The notes under the pieces: generated by a model
What the model was told of the DNA's origin: nothing
What the model saw: only the letters and a program-made list of their open reading frames with translations
Database searches by the model: none
Shown here: one piece after another, positions 43,445 to 52,864 of the stretch
Layout of the letters: every line of letters begins with the position of its first letter
How positions within the stretch are numbered: position 1 is the stretch's first letter
Position numbers and translations under genes: made by a program
Source: CAYWNA01 sp964459305
Lineage (GTDB): Bacteria > Planctomycetota > Planctomycetia > Pirellulales > Pirellulaceae
Assembly: GCA_964459305.1 (NCBI GenBank)
Contig: CAYWNA010000020.1
Coordinates: 26,377 to 90,376, forward strand
Direction of reading: 5' to 3'
DNA length: 64,000 bases

Positions 43445-44584
43445 CTACGGAGCCTTCTTTGCTTCGCGCAGAAAATCCTCTTCGTTCAGCCTCAACCTAA
43501 GTGGCAGAGGCTCCTTCCAGCCCTTCTTGTATGCGAACCCCGCAATGGCCCATAGTTCGCCGGCGCGACGTTCGAAGACGTACGGGTAGCTCAACTGGCC
43601 GCTTTTCTGTCGAGCAATGACGATTTGTCGCGTCCAGCTCTTGCCATCGTCCTCGGAGAAAGCGATGAGCAATTCCTGGCGCCCGACCTTGCCATTCGAG
43701 ACAAGAGTGAGCCGTCCGCTTCGCAACCGAAGCAGGTAGCCCGGTGAACTGCTTGACTCGATCTGACTCGGCCGGATGGTGCGCCACGAGAGGCCGCCGT
43801 CATCGGAAAGAGCTTCCCAAAAACGGCCCCAGTGAGTGCGAATCACCATCAGCAGTCGGCCATCGCTCAGTTCCGCGACGGAGGGCTCCATCGCTCCGGA
43901 GTGGTGTCCGTGCCCGCCCAGGTCAACGAGGTTGCTTCGCTTCCATGTTTTTCCGTCGTCCTCGGAGGTGAGAGAACACGCTGCATAGCGGCCCGGGTCA
44001 AGAACAATGTGGGGCACCGTGGCAACCAGCCTGCCGCTGCTGTGCTGGATGAAGCCGAAGAAGTTGGGATTATAGCCTTCCAGCAGCCGCTGCCGGTCAG
44101 TCCAGGTCTTCCCACCGTCGAGGCTGCGGACCCCCCACACCTCCAGCCGGCAGTCGTCCTTCGGCTGATTGATGCTGTTATCCCAACTGAAGTTGTACGT
44201 CGTGGCATCGAGATAGACCGCGACCAGCACGCCGTTTGTCGTCTGCACGAGGTAAACCGTAGCAGGCTCGTGACCACCCCGCAGACCGGCTATGCCTTCA
44301 CAAATGGGAAGTGCCTCGGACCATGTCTTGCCATCATTTTTGCTTACGCGCGTTCCCTGGCTGTCGACGGTCATCAGACTGCCATCGGCCAACTCTACGA
44401 ATGGGCCGTTGCAGCCTATCGGCAGAGGCTGACAGAGGGGATGGACCCAGCGCGAGTCATTTTCCGACGCGCTGCAAGGGACAGGGCAGCCAAGATTCAT
44501 CGTTGTCAAGATCGTCAGCAGGACCAGCCCTACCGCAGAAGCCGCAAGGCTTCGTTTCTCCGCGCCAGCACGATTGCTTCTCAT
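43445..44584 (-). CDS. Secreted sialidase-fold (BNR repeat) protein
   Basis: A 379-residue protein with a signal segment (AASAVGLVLLTILTT, possibly with a lipobox-like NLGC) and Asp boxes SKNDGKTW, SLDGGKTW, SEDDGKTW, SDDGGLSW and SEDDGKSW, giving a sialidase-type propeller. It probably acts on glycans outside the cytoplasm. Only the Asp boxes are shared with the 38752 protein, so they are not a recent duplication. The gene ends at 43445 near the small membrane protein gene, which is convergent. Confidence 0.85.
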   Translation of the reverse strand: MRSNRAGAEKRSLAASAVGLVLLTILTTMNLGCPVPCSASENDSRWVHPLCQPLPIGCNGPFVELADGSLMTVDSQGTRVSKNDGKTWSEALPICEGIAGLRGGHEPATVYLVQTTNGVLVAVYLDATTYNFSWDNSINQPKDDCRLEVWGVRSLDGGKTWTDRQRLLEGYNPNFFGFIQHSSGRLVATVPHIVLDPGRYAACSLTSEDDGKTWKRSNLVDLGGHGHHSGAMEPSVAELSDGRLLMVIRTHWGRFWEALSDDGGLSWRTIRPSQIESSSSPGYLLRLRSGRLTLVSNGKVGRQELLIAFSEDDGKSWTRQIVIARQKSGQLSYPYVFERRAGELWAIAGFAYKKGWKEPLPLRLRLNEEDFLREAKKAP

Positions 44585-44692
44585 GACCAGATCCTCCGTC
44601 TCTAGAGTTGGTGTCGCCTCGAAATCTAGAAGCAAGGACGCCGCCTTCGCGTCTTCATGACCGGCAGCAATCCTCAGCCGCGTCCCGACCGG

Positions 44693-45910
44693 CTAGTCGC
44701 GATCATCGTCGATTCCGTTCTTGTCTTTGTCCGTCACGCCAGACAGCGGGTTGTTCACCACTGCCTGCCAGGCGATCTTGCGAAAGACGCGATCAAGTTT
44801 GCGGCTGGGGTAGTCCGGCGATCCGCCGAACTTGATATCTCCATGGATGAGTTCGGGCGATCGGCCGTACATGGCGGCGTAAAACACATAGCCCTCAAGG
44901 TGCCCAAGGCCGGGGCCGAGGTGTCCAAGCCGATCGCGCCACAGCGAGCGTTCCTTTTTTCCGACGAAGGAGTGAATACCTTCGACATCCGGTAATTCGC
45001 CCCGGTGGTAATACCGCACCGCCAGAACCATGGCGTCGCACGTGGGAAGGATGAACACTTTGCCCGGATATTTTTCGTTGAGCGCCCCGACGAGCTTATC
45101 GTAGATCGCGTGCTTCTCCTGGCCCAGACGAACAAAGGTCTCCGCGGTGAGCGCGTCCTCGGAGGTCGGGATCTTGTTCAGTTGATCCAATTGCGGCCAC
45201 GCATCCGAAAGATAGAACTTCATCTGCGGGTTGTATTTCAGGCAGAAGTCGATCCAGCATGCATAGAAGGCTGGACGATCGTGGAAGTAAGGCCCCCACA
45301 TCATCGCGTCCCATTCGGCGTTAGCGATTGACGCCAGCAGTTTGGATGTGGGTTTTCCATCAAATTGGAAGATTCCGTTTTCCTGTTCCCACTTGTATCG
45401 AGCGCTCCCGGTGATGCCCCCGCCGGTGTGCGTGAGCGGAGGTGGCTGACGTAGTCCGGCGGCCTGGACGATCAGCGGGAAAGTTCTGTAGCCCGGCGCC
45501 ATGAAGCTGTGGCCGGTGCCGACGATTCGTAACGATCCATCCGCCGGTTTCGGGTACGAAATGACTGGGTTGCGGTTGCCGGTTTGGACTTTAGCATAGG
45601 CTGCCGCGATCTCTTCGGGCGATCGATAGCACACCGCGTGATCGGGGAATCGGTCGGCCTGCCAACCGGGATCAACCTGGAACTCACGCGGAGCACCCCG
45701 CCGGCCATCGCTCGTCCGCTTTCGAGAATTCTGCAGACTTCGTCGGTAGGCTTCAGCCTCATCGACCGTCAATCGCCCGTCGCCATTGGCATCCGCGTCC
45801 GGGAATCGCTTGAGCCACCGGGCAAGTTTTTGCTCGCTGGATTGGCCAAGAACGATTCCATGGCACACGAGCAGGCATAGCAGAAACAGTACAAAGCGTT
45901 TGGCACTCAC
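44693..45910 (-). CDS. Secreted EF-hand / SGNH-like protein
   Basis: A 405-residue secreted protein with a signal peptide (FVLFLLCLLVCHGIVLGQ). An EF-hand-like calcium loop DADANGDGRLTVDE is at about 38-51, and a second short DKDKNGIDDDRD loop ends the protein. The middle begins LRIVGTGHSFMAPGYR, which resembles the first block of SGNH hydrolases, followed by TLTHTGGG-like and EWDAMMWGPY segments. The start is GTG with AAAGGA 8 nt upstream. The role is unknown; esterase activity on carbohydrates is possible but not shown. Confidence 0.72.
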   Translation of the reverse strand: MSAKRFVLFLLCLLVCHGIVLGQSSEQKLARWLKRFPDADANGDGRLTVDEAEAYRRSLQNSRKRTSDGRRGAPREFQVDPGWQADRFPDHAVCYRSPEEIAAAYAKVQTGNRNPVISYPKPADGSLRIVGTGHSFMAPGYRTFPLIVQAAGLRQPPPLTHTGGGITGSARYKWEQENGIFQFDGKPTSKLLASIANAEWDAMMWGPYFHDRPAFYACWIDFCLKYNPQMKFYLSDAWPQLDQLNKIPTSEDALTAETFVRLGQEKHAIYDKLVGALNEKYPGKVFILPTCDAMVLAVRYYHRGELPDVEGIHSFVGKKERSLWRDRLGHLGPGLGHLEGYVFYAAMYGRSPELIHGDIKFGGSPDYPSRKLDRVFRKIAWQAVVNNPLSGVTDKDKNGIDDDRD

Positions 45911-46300
45911 TGTTGTTATCCTTTCTCTCTTCGCACTGGGCGTAAGGCGAGCGACAGGTAAGAAGTAACCCGAAGCGTAAGCGAGGACGAAGCGGAAAAC
46001 GCAGAATTCCTCGCTTACGCTTCGGCTTTCAAGGGTAGACTCTCATCTGCCGCTCGCCTAAAGCCCGTACAGATGATACCGCAGCACACGCTAGGTTGCA
46101 CGACCCAACCCATAATGAGACGCTTCAGCAAACTGCCATCCGCAAGATCAGTCGTCCAAACGTGCTGGTGTGGCGGCGCTTGCGTTGCGGTGCGCCGTGG
46201 CCTATTCTGGCGACCGGTATACAGGCCCCCGACCCGCCGGACGCAGCCCGTGGGCTTGAGTTTCTGATCTCTGCCCTCCAACCCTGTCGGAGATTCCACA
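45911..46300. other. Intergenic stretch with an inverted repeat
   Basis: A 390-bp gap between divergent secreted-protein genes. It contains the perfect inverted repeat 45970-45987/46008-46025 and otherwise no supported gene. Promoters for both neighbours should lie here. Confidence 0.5.
45970..46025. repeat. Perfect 18-bp inverted repeat
   Basis: CCGAAGCGTAAGCGAGGA (45970-45987) and TCCTCGCTTACGCTTCGG (46008-46025) are exact reverse complements with a 20-nt spacer. The layout resembles REP-type elements. It lies between divergent genes and has no T tract. Confidence 0.85.
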
Positions 46301-47572
46301 TTGCTGCCACTGCCCTCACTTCTGATCGCCGCCACCTTTCTCACACCCGCCGTACCGAACACCGATGCGGCAGACCAAGCACCAATTCGCTGGACGGCGC
46401 CCTTCCCGAACCTAACGAAGCCCCACGCCGGATTCCGGCTGCTGGAGGGTGTTGAGCACTTCGACATCTTCCGCGCCACGTCCCAGATCGGCGTTTACAG
46501 CCATCACAGCCAATTGGCCCATCACGATGGAGTATTCTACGCGGCATGGTCGAGCCAGCGGTTCGGCGAGGATGGGCCGGGGCAGCGGGTGTTGATCAGC
46601 CTGTCGCAGGATGGACGTAACTGGAGCGAGGCCGCCGAGTGCTTTGCGTCACGCGGGCGGGTCAAACCGGCCGAAGAGATGGGCCGCGTGCTGACGGCCA
46701 ACGGCTGGGCCCAGGTCGACGGTGCGTTGTACTGCATCGCCGAAGTGCACGACAACATCGGCTTTATCAGTATCGACGGCGCAGGGATCGGCCCCGAGCG
46801 CAAAGGCCAGTTCAGACGACGTGCGCGGAAGGGTTACGGACGGCTGGCACGACGCGTTTCACAGGAGGGCGAATTCGGGCCGGTCTTCTGGTTGGTCGAC
46901 GATCCACCCGAGCCGCTGCCGGGCTTCGCCCCGTTGCCCGACGCCAGCGACGCCACATTCGCCAGGCTCGCCCAGCAAATCACTGCCGAGCTGGACGAGC
47001 CGCTGAACATGCCCAACTGGGACTTTCGCGCAGCCAACCAGAAGCAGCAGGTGATGGCCGACGTTTACGTCAAAGCCGTCGACGGCCACAGCCTTTGCGA
47101 ACCGTCGACGTTTCGCCGGCCCGACGGCGTGCTGGTCCGCGTGTACCGCGATCATCACCCGACGCATCGGCTGTATGCGTCGCTCAGTCGTGACGGCGGC
47201 AAGAACTGGACGGTACCGGTGCCGACCGACATCCCCGACAGCCCCTCGCGGACGGCCGTCGGCAGCCTGCCCGGCGGCACCGTATTCTTGGCGGGCAACC
47301 AACTCAGTAAGCCGTTCCACCAGGCCAGCAGACCGCACTACATCCGCGACTCGCTGACGTTGGCGCTTTCGGCCGACGGCGTGGCGTTTGACCGCGCGGT
47401 CGCCGTTCGAAGCGGTTCGCCGAAAATCCGCCTGCCGGGCAAGGGAAAAGGACGCGGATATCAGTATCCCTCGGCCGTGGTTGTCGCCGACGCGATCTGG
47501 ATCATGTACTCTATCGGCAAGGAAGACGTGGCCGTCAGCCGCGTCCCTTTGGCGTCGCTGCCCGGACGGTGA
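46301..47572 (+). CDS. Secreted sialidase-fold protein
   Basis: A 423-residue protein with a signal-like N-terminus (LPSLLIAATFLTPAVP). Asp-box-like motifs SQDGRNW and SRDGGKNW and the overall beta pattern indicate a sialidase-type propeller. The start is TTG at 46301 with CGGAGA upstream at normal distance. It is less similar to the other two propeller proteins than they are to each other, judged by the number of Asp boxes. The next secreted protein starts 170 bp downstream on the same strand. Confidence 0.75.
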   Translation: MLPLPSLLIAATFLTPAVPNTDAADQAPIRWTAPFPNLTKPHAGFRLLEGVEHFDIFRATSQIGVYSHHSQLAHHDGVFYAAWSSQRFGEDGPGQRVLISLSQDGRNWSEAAECFASRGRVKPAEEMGRVLTANGWAQVDGALYCIAEVHDNIGFISIDGAGIGPERKGQFRRRARKGYGRLARRVSQEGEFGPVFWLVDDPPEPLPGFAPLPDASDATFARLAQQITAELDEPLNMPNWDFRAANQKQQVMADVYVKAVDGHSLCEPSTFRRPDGVLVRVYRDHHPTHRLYASLSRDGGKNWTVPVPTDIPDSPSRTAVGSLPGGTVFLAGNQLSKPFHQASRPHYIRDSLTLALSADGVAFDRAVAVRSGSPKIRLPGKGKGRGYQYPSAVVVADAIWIMYSIGKEDVAVSRVPLASLPGR

Positions 47573-47742
47573 GGCGAGATTCGTTTGGCCAGAGTTTGGC
47601 GGCGCGCTCGTCCGAGTATTGCGGCAGCCGTGTACGTGATCGGCTGACCAATTGTTTCGTGGCAAAATGCGGTCGTTCCTGACAGCCATGCGAACAGGAA
47701 CAGGTCTTAGTTGGAATTGCGACTGGGAATCAGGGAAAACAG

Positions 47743-49335
47743 ATGAGAACATGCTTCTTGCTGACATTTTGCGTCCTGTCCGCTCAAGCTACTGCGCAGG
47801 AGCCGGCCAAACGCCCACCGGTCATCGCTGCCTGGGATGTGGTGCCGCACCAGGTAATCGACGAACCCTTTACCGTGGGCGTGGTGGCATTCCACGAAAC
47901 GGGCTGTCGAGTCGATTTTACCGTCGTCCAACCGTCGACAGAATCGGCATCGATCGCAACAGACGCGTCGCACGGCGCGGTAAAACAAAGAGAAAGCGTC
48001 CAGCGAGCGAACCGGAACGAGCGAACGGGAGTCTGGGAGTATCACATCACCGTCGATCCCGCCAGGCTCGAAGACGGTCCATTTGCCGTTCAGGCCATGG
48101 CCATTCCGCTGGGCGACGGTTGTGCGTCGGCGGCCCTTGCTCCGCTGCCGCTGGTCTCGAACGCGAACGGTTCGCTCAGGCCCGACAAACCCGTCTGGGC
48201 CGACTGCGTTCGCGGTGATGATGAGACCGGCGACGGGACCGAGGCCAAACCGTTTAAGACGATTCGGCGGGCGCTAAGACTCGCCAGCGATGGCGGCACT
48301 GTGTATCTGAAGCCGGGCAAGGGGTACTCGCCTGATCGTCTTGGCGGCGGCAAGACGCGGAGGTTCTGGACGGCCATCGCTGCGGCGCCAGGCGTAGAGC
48401 GCGACCACGTCGAGATTGGACCCGGCCGGCCGGGGACCGACAAATTGCGGTTCAAGAATGTGACGCTCTACGCGGACCCGCCGAAGCGAGCTTACAACAC
48501 GATCCTCGCGGGCGAGAACGGTTCGACCGTCGTCTGGCTGGACGACTGCAAGACGTACAACCGCAAAGGTCGCTGGGGCGGGGGCGGCGTCGTGTTCGGC
48601 AATCGTTACGTCGGCTACGTCACAGGCGGCATCACGACCGACATGGACAACGGCCCCGGTGCCGAGTTGTTGCGGAACCACAAGATCCACAAGATCACCA
48701 GCGACGCGCTGACCAGTGCGAGCACAGCGATCAACGTCGAGGTCCGCGACATCGATCGAGGTCCGACCAATGCCCACCCTGACTGGCACCAGTCGTATAC
48801 CGGTGGCGACGACAAGTACAAAACGTGCATTCTCTACAACTGCTCGGGCTTCGATTGTCTGAGCCAGGGCTTCTTCGGCCACAACCTAAAGGACTCGGCG
48901 TTTGTGAACTGCATCTTTCATCGACCGCCGGGCATCGGGTACAGCCAGTACTCGGGTCACATGGACCACGTGCTGTGGCTGCACTGCACGGTACCGACGC
49001 AGACGTGGCTGTGGCGCGGGACCTTGCACGGCAACGACTGCCACGTGCAAAACGGTATCTTCATCGACATGCGAGAAACCCAAGGGGGCGACACGTCCGG
49101 TTTCACCATCGGCCACAATCATTTCATCAAGCAGGGAAATCCAATGGGGACCGACGCTACCGTCGGCGACCCATCGTTCGTCGCTCCCGACAAGCTCGAC
49201 TTCCACGTTTTGCTGACGTCGCCCGCGGCCCACAGTGGGGCGCCGTTGCAGTGCGTGCCAGCCGACATCGACGGCAAGCAGCGCAACCTCAAACGCCCAA
49301 CCCGAGGGTGCTACGTGGCCGCCGAGTCGCCCTGA
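47743..49335 (+). CDS. Secreted right-handed beta-helix protein
   Basis: A 530-residue secreted protein with a signal peptide (LLTFCVLSAQATAQ). A pectate-lyase-like segment begins at about 165 with GDGTEAKPFKTIRRALRLASDGGTVYL, the usual first turn of DUF1565/right-handed beta-helix proteins, and continues in short turns such as NCSGFDCLSQGFFGHNLKDSAFVNCIF. It probably binds or cleaves polysaccharide. No catalytic residues can be assigned by eye. It follows the sialidase-fold gene on the same strand. Confidence 0.78.
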   Translation: MRTCFLLTFCVLSAQATAQEPAKRPPVIAAWDVVPHQVIDEPFTVGVVAFHETGCRVDFTVVQPSTESASIATDASHGAVKQRESVQRANRNERTGVWEYHITVDPARLEDGPFAVQAMAIPLGDGCASAALAPLPLVSNANGSLRPDKPVWADCVRGDDETGDGTEAKPFKTIRRALRLASDGGTVYLKPGKGYSPDRLGGGKTRRFWTAIAAAPGVERDHVEIGPGRPGTDKLRFKNVTLYADPPKRAYNTILAGENGSTVVWLDDCKTYNRKGRWGGGGVVFGNRYVGYVTGGITTDMDNGPGAELLRNHKIHKITSDALTSASTAINVEVRDIDRGPTNAHPDWHQSYTGGDDKYKTCILYNCSGFDCLSQGFFGHNLKDSAFVNCIFHRPPGIGYSQYSGHMDHVLWLHCTVPTQTWLWRGTLHGNDCHVQNGIFIDMRETQGGDTSGFTIGHNHFIKQGNPMGTDATVGDPSFVAPDKLDFHVLLTSPAAHSGAPLQCVPADIDGKQRNLKRPTRGCYVAAESP

Positions 49336-49592
49336 TGCGGTCCCCGCGTCGCAGAACACCGTCTATTCAGAGGCCTCCGAATTCACGAGAGTACGTTTCG
49401 CGGTCTTCTGCGTTACAGTTGCATGCACCCGGACGAAAACTGTCGCATGTTACGTAAAACGGTCGGCCAGATAGGTCGCATCGCCCGCCAGCCCTGCCGT
49501 TCAGGCAAGAGAACTCGCCAGACCGCCGATTGACAACTGCTGGTCAAATCCGCAAAACTAGTGTGTCTTATCTATTTTAAACGAGTAGCACT

Positions 49593-49841
49593 GTGATTCC
49601 GCGACAAATCCTGACTGCCCTTGTTTTCGCCTTGCCTGTCTTGGTGGTAGCCTTTGGTGTGCTGATGGGAGGATCTGTTCTGGCTCAGGCCGTTCAGGAT
49701 TCCCCCGGAAGCGTGGTTCTGCGTTGGATAGCAATTGGCGTCCTCTTGCTGATGGTCACCGATATCGTCCTTCTGGTCGGCGCATTGGGCATCAAGGCTC
49801 TGGGCGATCAGGATGACCACTCCGATTCGTCGGGTGGATAG
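49593..49841 (+). CDS. Small membrane protein
   Basis: An 82-residue protein with a GTG start and two membrane segments (ILTALVFALPVLVVAFGVLMGG and WIAIGVLLLMVTDIVLLVGALGI), ending in an acidic tail (DQDDHSDSSGG). Function unknown. The zinc-ribbon gene follows 12 bp after its stop, suggesting co-translation. The upstream ribosome-binding site is weak, so the exact start is uncertain. Confidence 0.6.
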   Translation: MIPRQILTALVFALPVLVVAFGVLMGGSVLAQAVQDSPGSVVLRWIAIGVLLLMVTDIVLLVGALGIKALGDQDDHSDSSGG

Positions 49842-49853
49842 TTCACCGTTTCC

Positions 49854-50723
49854 ATGCCTATTCGTTTTGCCTGTGAACACTGTGGCGCTCGTCTCAGCGT
49901 TAGCTCCCGCAAGGCGGGAGTGCGAGCTAAATGCCCGAAATGCGAAGAACCCATCACGGTGCCGGCTCCGGCCGACGGCGAAGAGTCGTCGAAGAGGGAT
50001 AAGAAAGAAGAGCAGCCAGAGCCTTCGAGCGATCAGGAAGCCTACGAAGATCCCTTTGCCCAATTTCTCGTCTACGATGACGAGTCGGAACTGATCTATG
50101 CCACGGAGGAAGAGGACATCCCGCCGTATGCTGAGGATGTTCCTGTCGACCCAACAAGAGTCGCGGTGCCTCGCCGCGTGCTATACATGCAGGGAGCGTT
50201 GTTGGGCGTGGTCGCCATCGCCTGTTTTGCCTTGGGCGTTCTGGTGGGCCTAGGCACGTCCGGTGGCCGAACCGGCACCGATGGTCCTCAGCCGTGCTTT
50301 CTGAGAGGAACGATCGCCCTCGGCAACGGCGGGGACGAAACAACACCGGACGAGGGCGCTGTGGCGATCGTGGTCCCCCAAGGCGTCCGTCCTGAACAGA
50401 AAGCGGACATCGAGGGTCTTCGACCTCAGGATGTGCCACCCGATGAAAACCACCCCGGGCTGCGGGCCATACGAAGCATCGGCGGCGACTACGCCCGTGC
50501 GGACGAGAATGGCAATTTCGAACTGCGCGTCCCCGATACGGGAGAGTACTACCTGCTGATCATATCGGCCAACCGGTTTACCTCCGACGACGACCAGCCA
50601 AAAAACGTGCTGGCGCAGATCGGCCGTTTCTTCACGCTGGCGCCCGACCTGTTCGGCGGAAACGAATACCGCTGGCAACAGGAACCGGTCCGACGCGACC
50701 GTGAATTGAACGTCGTTTTCTAG
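49854..50723 (+). CDS. Zinc-ribbon membrane protein
   Basis: A 289-residue protein. The N-terminus has an MJ0042-type zinc ribbon: CEHCGARLSV (Cys7, Cys10) and CPKCEEPI (Cys27, Cys30). An acidic linker (about 40-95) leads to one membrane segment (MQGALLGVVAIACFALGVLVGLG, about 118-140), and the C-terminal part (about 150-289) looks like a carboxypeptidase-regulatory-like beta domain (GDYARADENGNFELRVPDTGEYYLLI). Function unknown; this architecture is common in planctomycetes. Confidence 0.78.
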   Translation: MPIRFACEHCGARLSVSSRKAGVRAKCPKCEEPITVPAPADGEESSKRDKKEEQPEPSSDQEAYEDPFAQFLVYDDESELIYATEEEDIPPYAEDVPVDPTRVAVPRRVLYMQGALLGVVAIACFALGVLVGLGTSGGRTGTDGPQPCFLRGTIALGNGGDETTPDEGAVAIVVPQGVRPEQKADIEGLRPQDVPPDENHPGLRAIRSIGGDYARADENGNFELRVPDTGEYYLLIISANRFTSDDDQPKNVLAQIGRFFTLAPDLFGGNEYRWQQEPVRRDRELNVVF

Positions 50724-51116
50724 TTTGGATTCGCGATCCTACGCTTGCTTCGTCCGGATCTTGCCGACGTCGTGGACAATTGCATCCAGATCATCCTTGC
50801 CCTGACCTCGTCTCGACGCACGCGAACCGAATGCGCGAAATCCGCCGGTTTTGCTGAATCTGCGCGTCGAGTGGCTGCTGTGGCGGCGCTTCCTATCCTC
50901 TCGCCTCCTGATTCTTTGCCTCCCAATCGTCGGCGACCTACCCTTCACATGGAGCATGCGCTGCGATCCGTCGCCTTTGACTCTCCAGCGAGTGATCCGG
51001 TCCCGCCAATCGTCCGCACAAGTGGACGATGACCGACCAGTCCTCTCCGGATCGAAACCGCATTCGACGACGCGGTGCTTGCCCGTTGCTTTAAAGGGGG
51101 GTATGGATTGACTTCG
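50724..51116. other. Intergenic stretch, no supported gene
   Basis: About 390 bp before the HD-GYP gene. Open frames on both strands give Arg/Ser-rich translations without domain character. No strong hairpin is visible. Confidence 0.45.
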
Positions 51117-52775
51117 ATGTCACTTGCCGCCGTGACACCACGGCCGTGCGATCATCCGGCATTCGGCTCGGTATCCGACCCAATTCTCGGCAAGGTATCG
51201 GCTGAGCTGCAATCGTGCTTTGGCGTCGACTTTGCGCTTTGGGATGGCGACGAGGGACGCCTGCTGCGGCGCGCCGATGATCAGCCTCCTGGCGACGAAA
51301 TGCTGCTGTCGGCCTTGGTGCAGTCCGTCGCTCGCGAAAGGGGGCCGCAGTTCATTGGCGATGAAGACTGCGTTGTCCAATTGGCGATCCCGCTGCGCAA
51401 GGACCGAGGGCCGGTTCGCGTTGCGGTAGCCACGTTTGCCACGGCTCATCTAGAGCCAGACGAAGACGCATCGTCGGCAGCCAAACTATTGGGCGTCAGC
51501 AGCGCGGAAACGGTCCATTGGGTCAACCGTCAATCACTGTGGTCGCCGGACGCTCTGCTACGGTTGGGCAGGGCGCTGCTGGACAAAATCGCTGCCGAAA
51601 CAAAGGCCGCTCGCCTGGAAGGGGAAATCGAAAGCGTTTCCGAGAACTTGGCGTCCACGTACGAAGAAATCAGCCTGCTGTATGATATGATCCGGAATTT
51701 GAGGATTTCCAGCAGCGAACAGTCACTGGCCGAAGCTGCCTTGAACCTGGTTCACGAGCACCTGCCTGCCGAGTCGGTCGTCTTGCAGTACCTACCGGTG
51801 GCTGAGGAGGGCTCGGCAACGTACAAGGCGCGGACGCGGACCCTCTGGCTGACGGACGGCGACCCACCAGTTGACTGTGACAGGTTCAGCGAACTGGTCC
51901 AAACGCTCGGTCTCCACGCTGGCTCGAACCCATATGTGGCCAACGGCGGCGTTACCAGCGAGCCCGACTGGCCCGTGGAGGGAATCCGACAGCTAATCAT
52001 CACACCGCTGTGCGAGGGAGATAATCTGTTCGCTTGGCTGGCCTCCTTCAATCATACTGACGGCGGTGAGTTTGGTACGGTCGAGGCGAGCCTACTCAGC
52101 TCGCTTGGCGTGATGCTGGGAATTCACTCGGGCAACCGGGAACTCTATCGGCAGCAGGCGGAGTTTCTGGCGGACGTCGTGCGTGCCATGTCGTCCGCTA
52201 TCGATGCAAAGGACCCCTACACCTGCGGCCATAGCGACCGCGTTGCTCGTATCGCCGTGCGACTGGCGAAGGAAATGGGCCTGGAAGGCGATGCGCTGTC
52301 GACCATATACATGGCCGGCCTGTTGCATGACATCGGCAAGATCGGCGTGGACGAGAAGGTTCTGCGCAAGCCCAGTGGACTGACCGACGAGGAATACGAG
52401 CACATCAAACGTCATCCGGCGCTGGGCTACAAGATACTTGTAGACATCAAGAGACTGTCCGACGTGCTGCCCGGCGTGTTACACCACCATGAACAATGGA
52501 ACGGCCAGGGGTACCCCCATGGATTGGCCGCTGAGGAAATCCCTGAAATAGCCCGGATCGTAGGCGTTGCCGATGCGTACGACGCGATGACCAGTGATCG
52601 ACCCTATCGCAAGGGAATGCCGTTGGAGAGAGTCCACCGGATTTTTCGCGAAGATGCGGGACGTTATTGGGACGCCCGCGTGCTGGATGCCTATTTCAGA
52701 GTCCAAGACGACGTCAGCCAGCTGTGCTGCGAGGAACGCGCGGATCTGACGCTAGACGTTGAACAGTGGCTGTGA
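51117..52775 (+). CDS. HD-GYP domain phosphodiesterase
   Basis: A 552-residue signalling protein. The first 170 residues show no motif I recognise; a coiled-coil-like helix at about 165-205 leads into a GAF-like sensory region (about 205-365). The HD-GYP domain occupies about 370-545 with HSDRVARIA, LLHDIGKIGV, HPALGYKIL, HHHEQWNGQGYPHGL and DAYDAMTSDRPYR, all key metal and GYP residues intact. Such enzymes hydrolyse cyclic di-GMP. The ATG at 51117 and an in-frame TTG at 51108 are both near a GGGGGG stretch. No membrane segment is present. Confidence 0.9.
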   Translation: MSLAAVTPRPCDHPAFGSVSDPILGKVSAELQSCFGVDFALWDGDEGRLLRRADDQPPGDEMLLSALVQSVARERGPQFIGDEDCVVQLAIPLRKDRGPVRVAVATFATAHLEPDEDASSAAKLLGVSSAETVHWVNRQSLWSPDALLRLGRALLDKIAAETKAARLEGEIESVSENLASTYEEISLLYDMIRNLRISSSEQSLAEAALNLVHEHLPAESVVLQYLPVAEEGSATYKARTRTLWLTDGDPPVDCDRFSELVQTLGLHAGSNPYVANGGVTSEPDWPVEGIRQLIITPLCEGDNLFAWLASFNHTDGGEFGTVEASLLSSLGVMLGIHSGNRELYRQQAEFLADVVRAMSSAIDAKDPYTCGHSDRVARIAVRLAKEMGLEGDALSTIYMAGLLHDIGKIGVDEKVLRKPSGLTDEEYEHIKRHPALGYKILVDIKRLSDVLPGVLHHHEQWNGQGYPHGLAAEEIPEIARIVGVADAYDAMTSDRPYRKGMPLERVHRIFREDAGRYWDARVLDAYFRVQDDVSQLCCEERADLTLDVEQWL

Positions 52776-52864
52776 AGGGTCGATCTTGTACCCAAAGTCA
52801 TCGGACGATCGCTGCGGCGAAATGCCGGACCTCGATCCCTCAACCCCGCCCTACTCCGCCTGCT

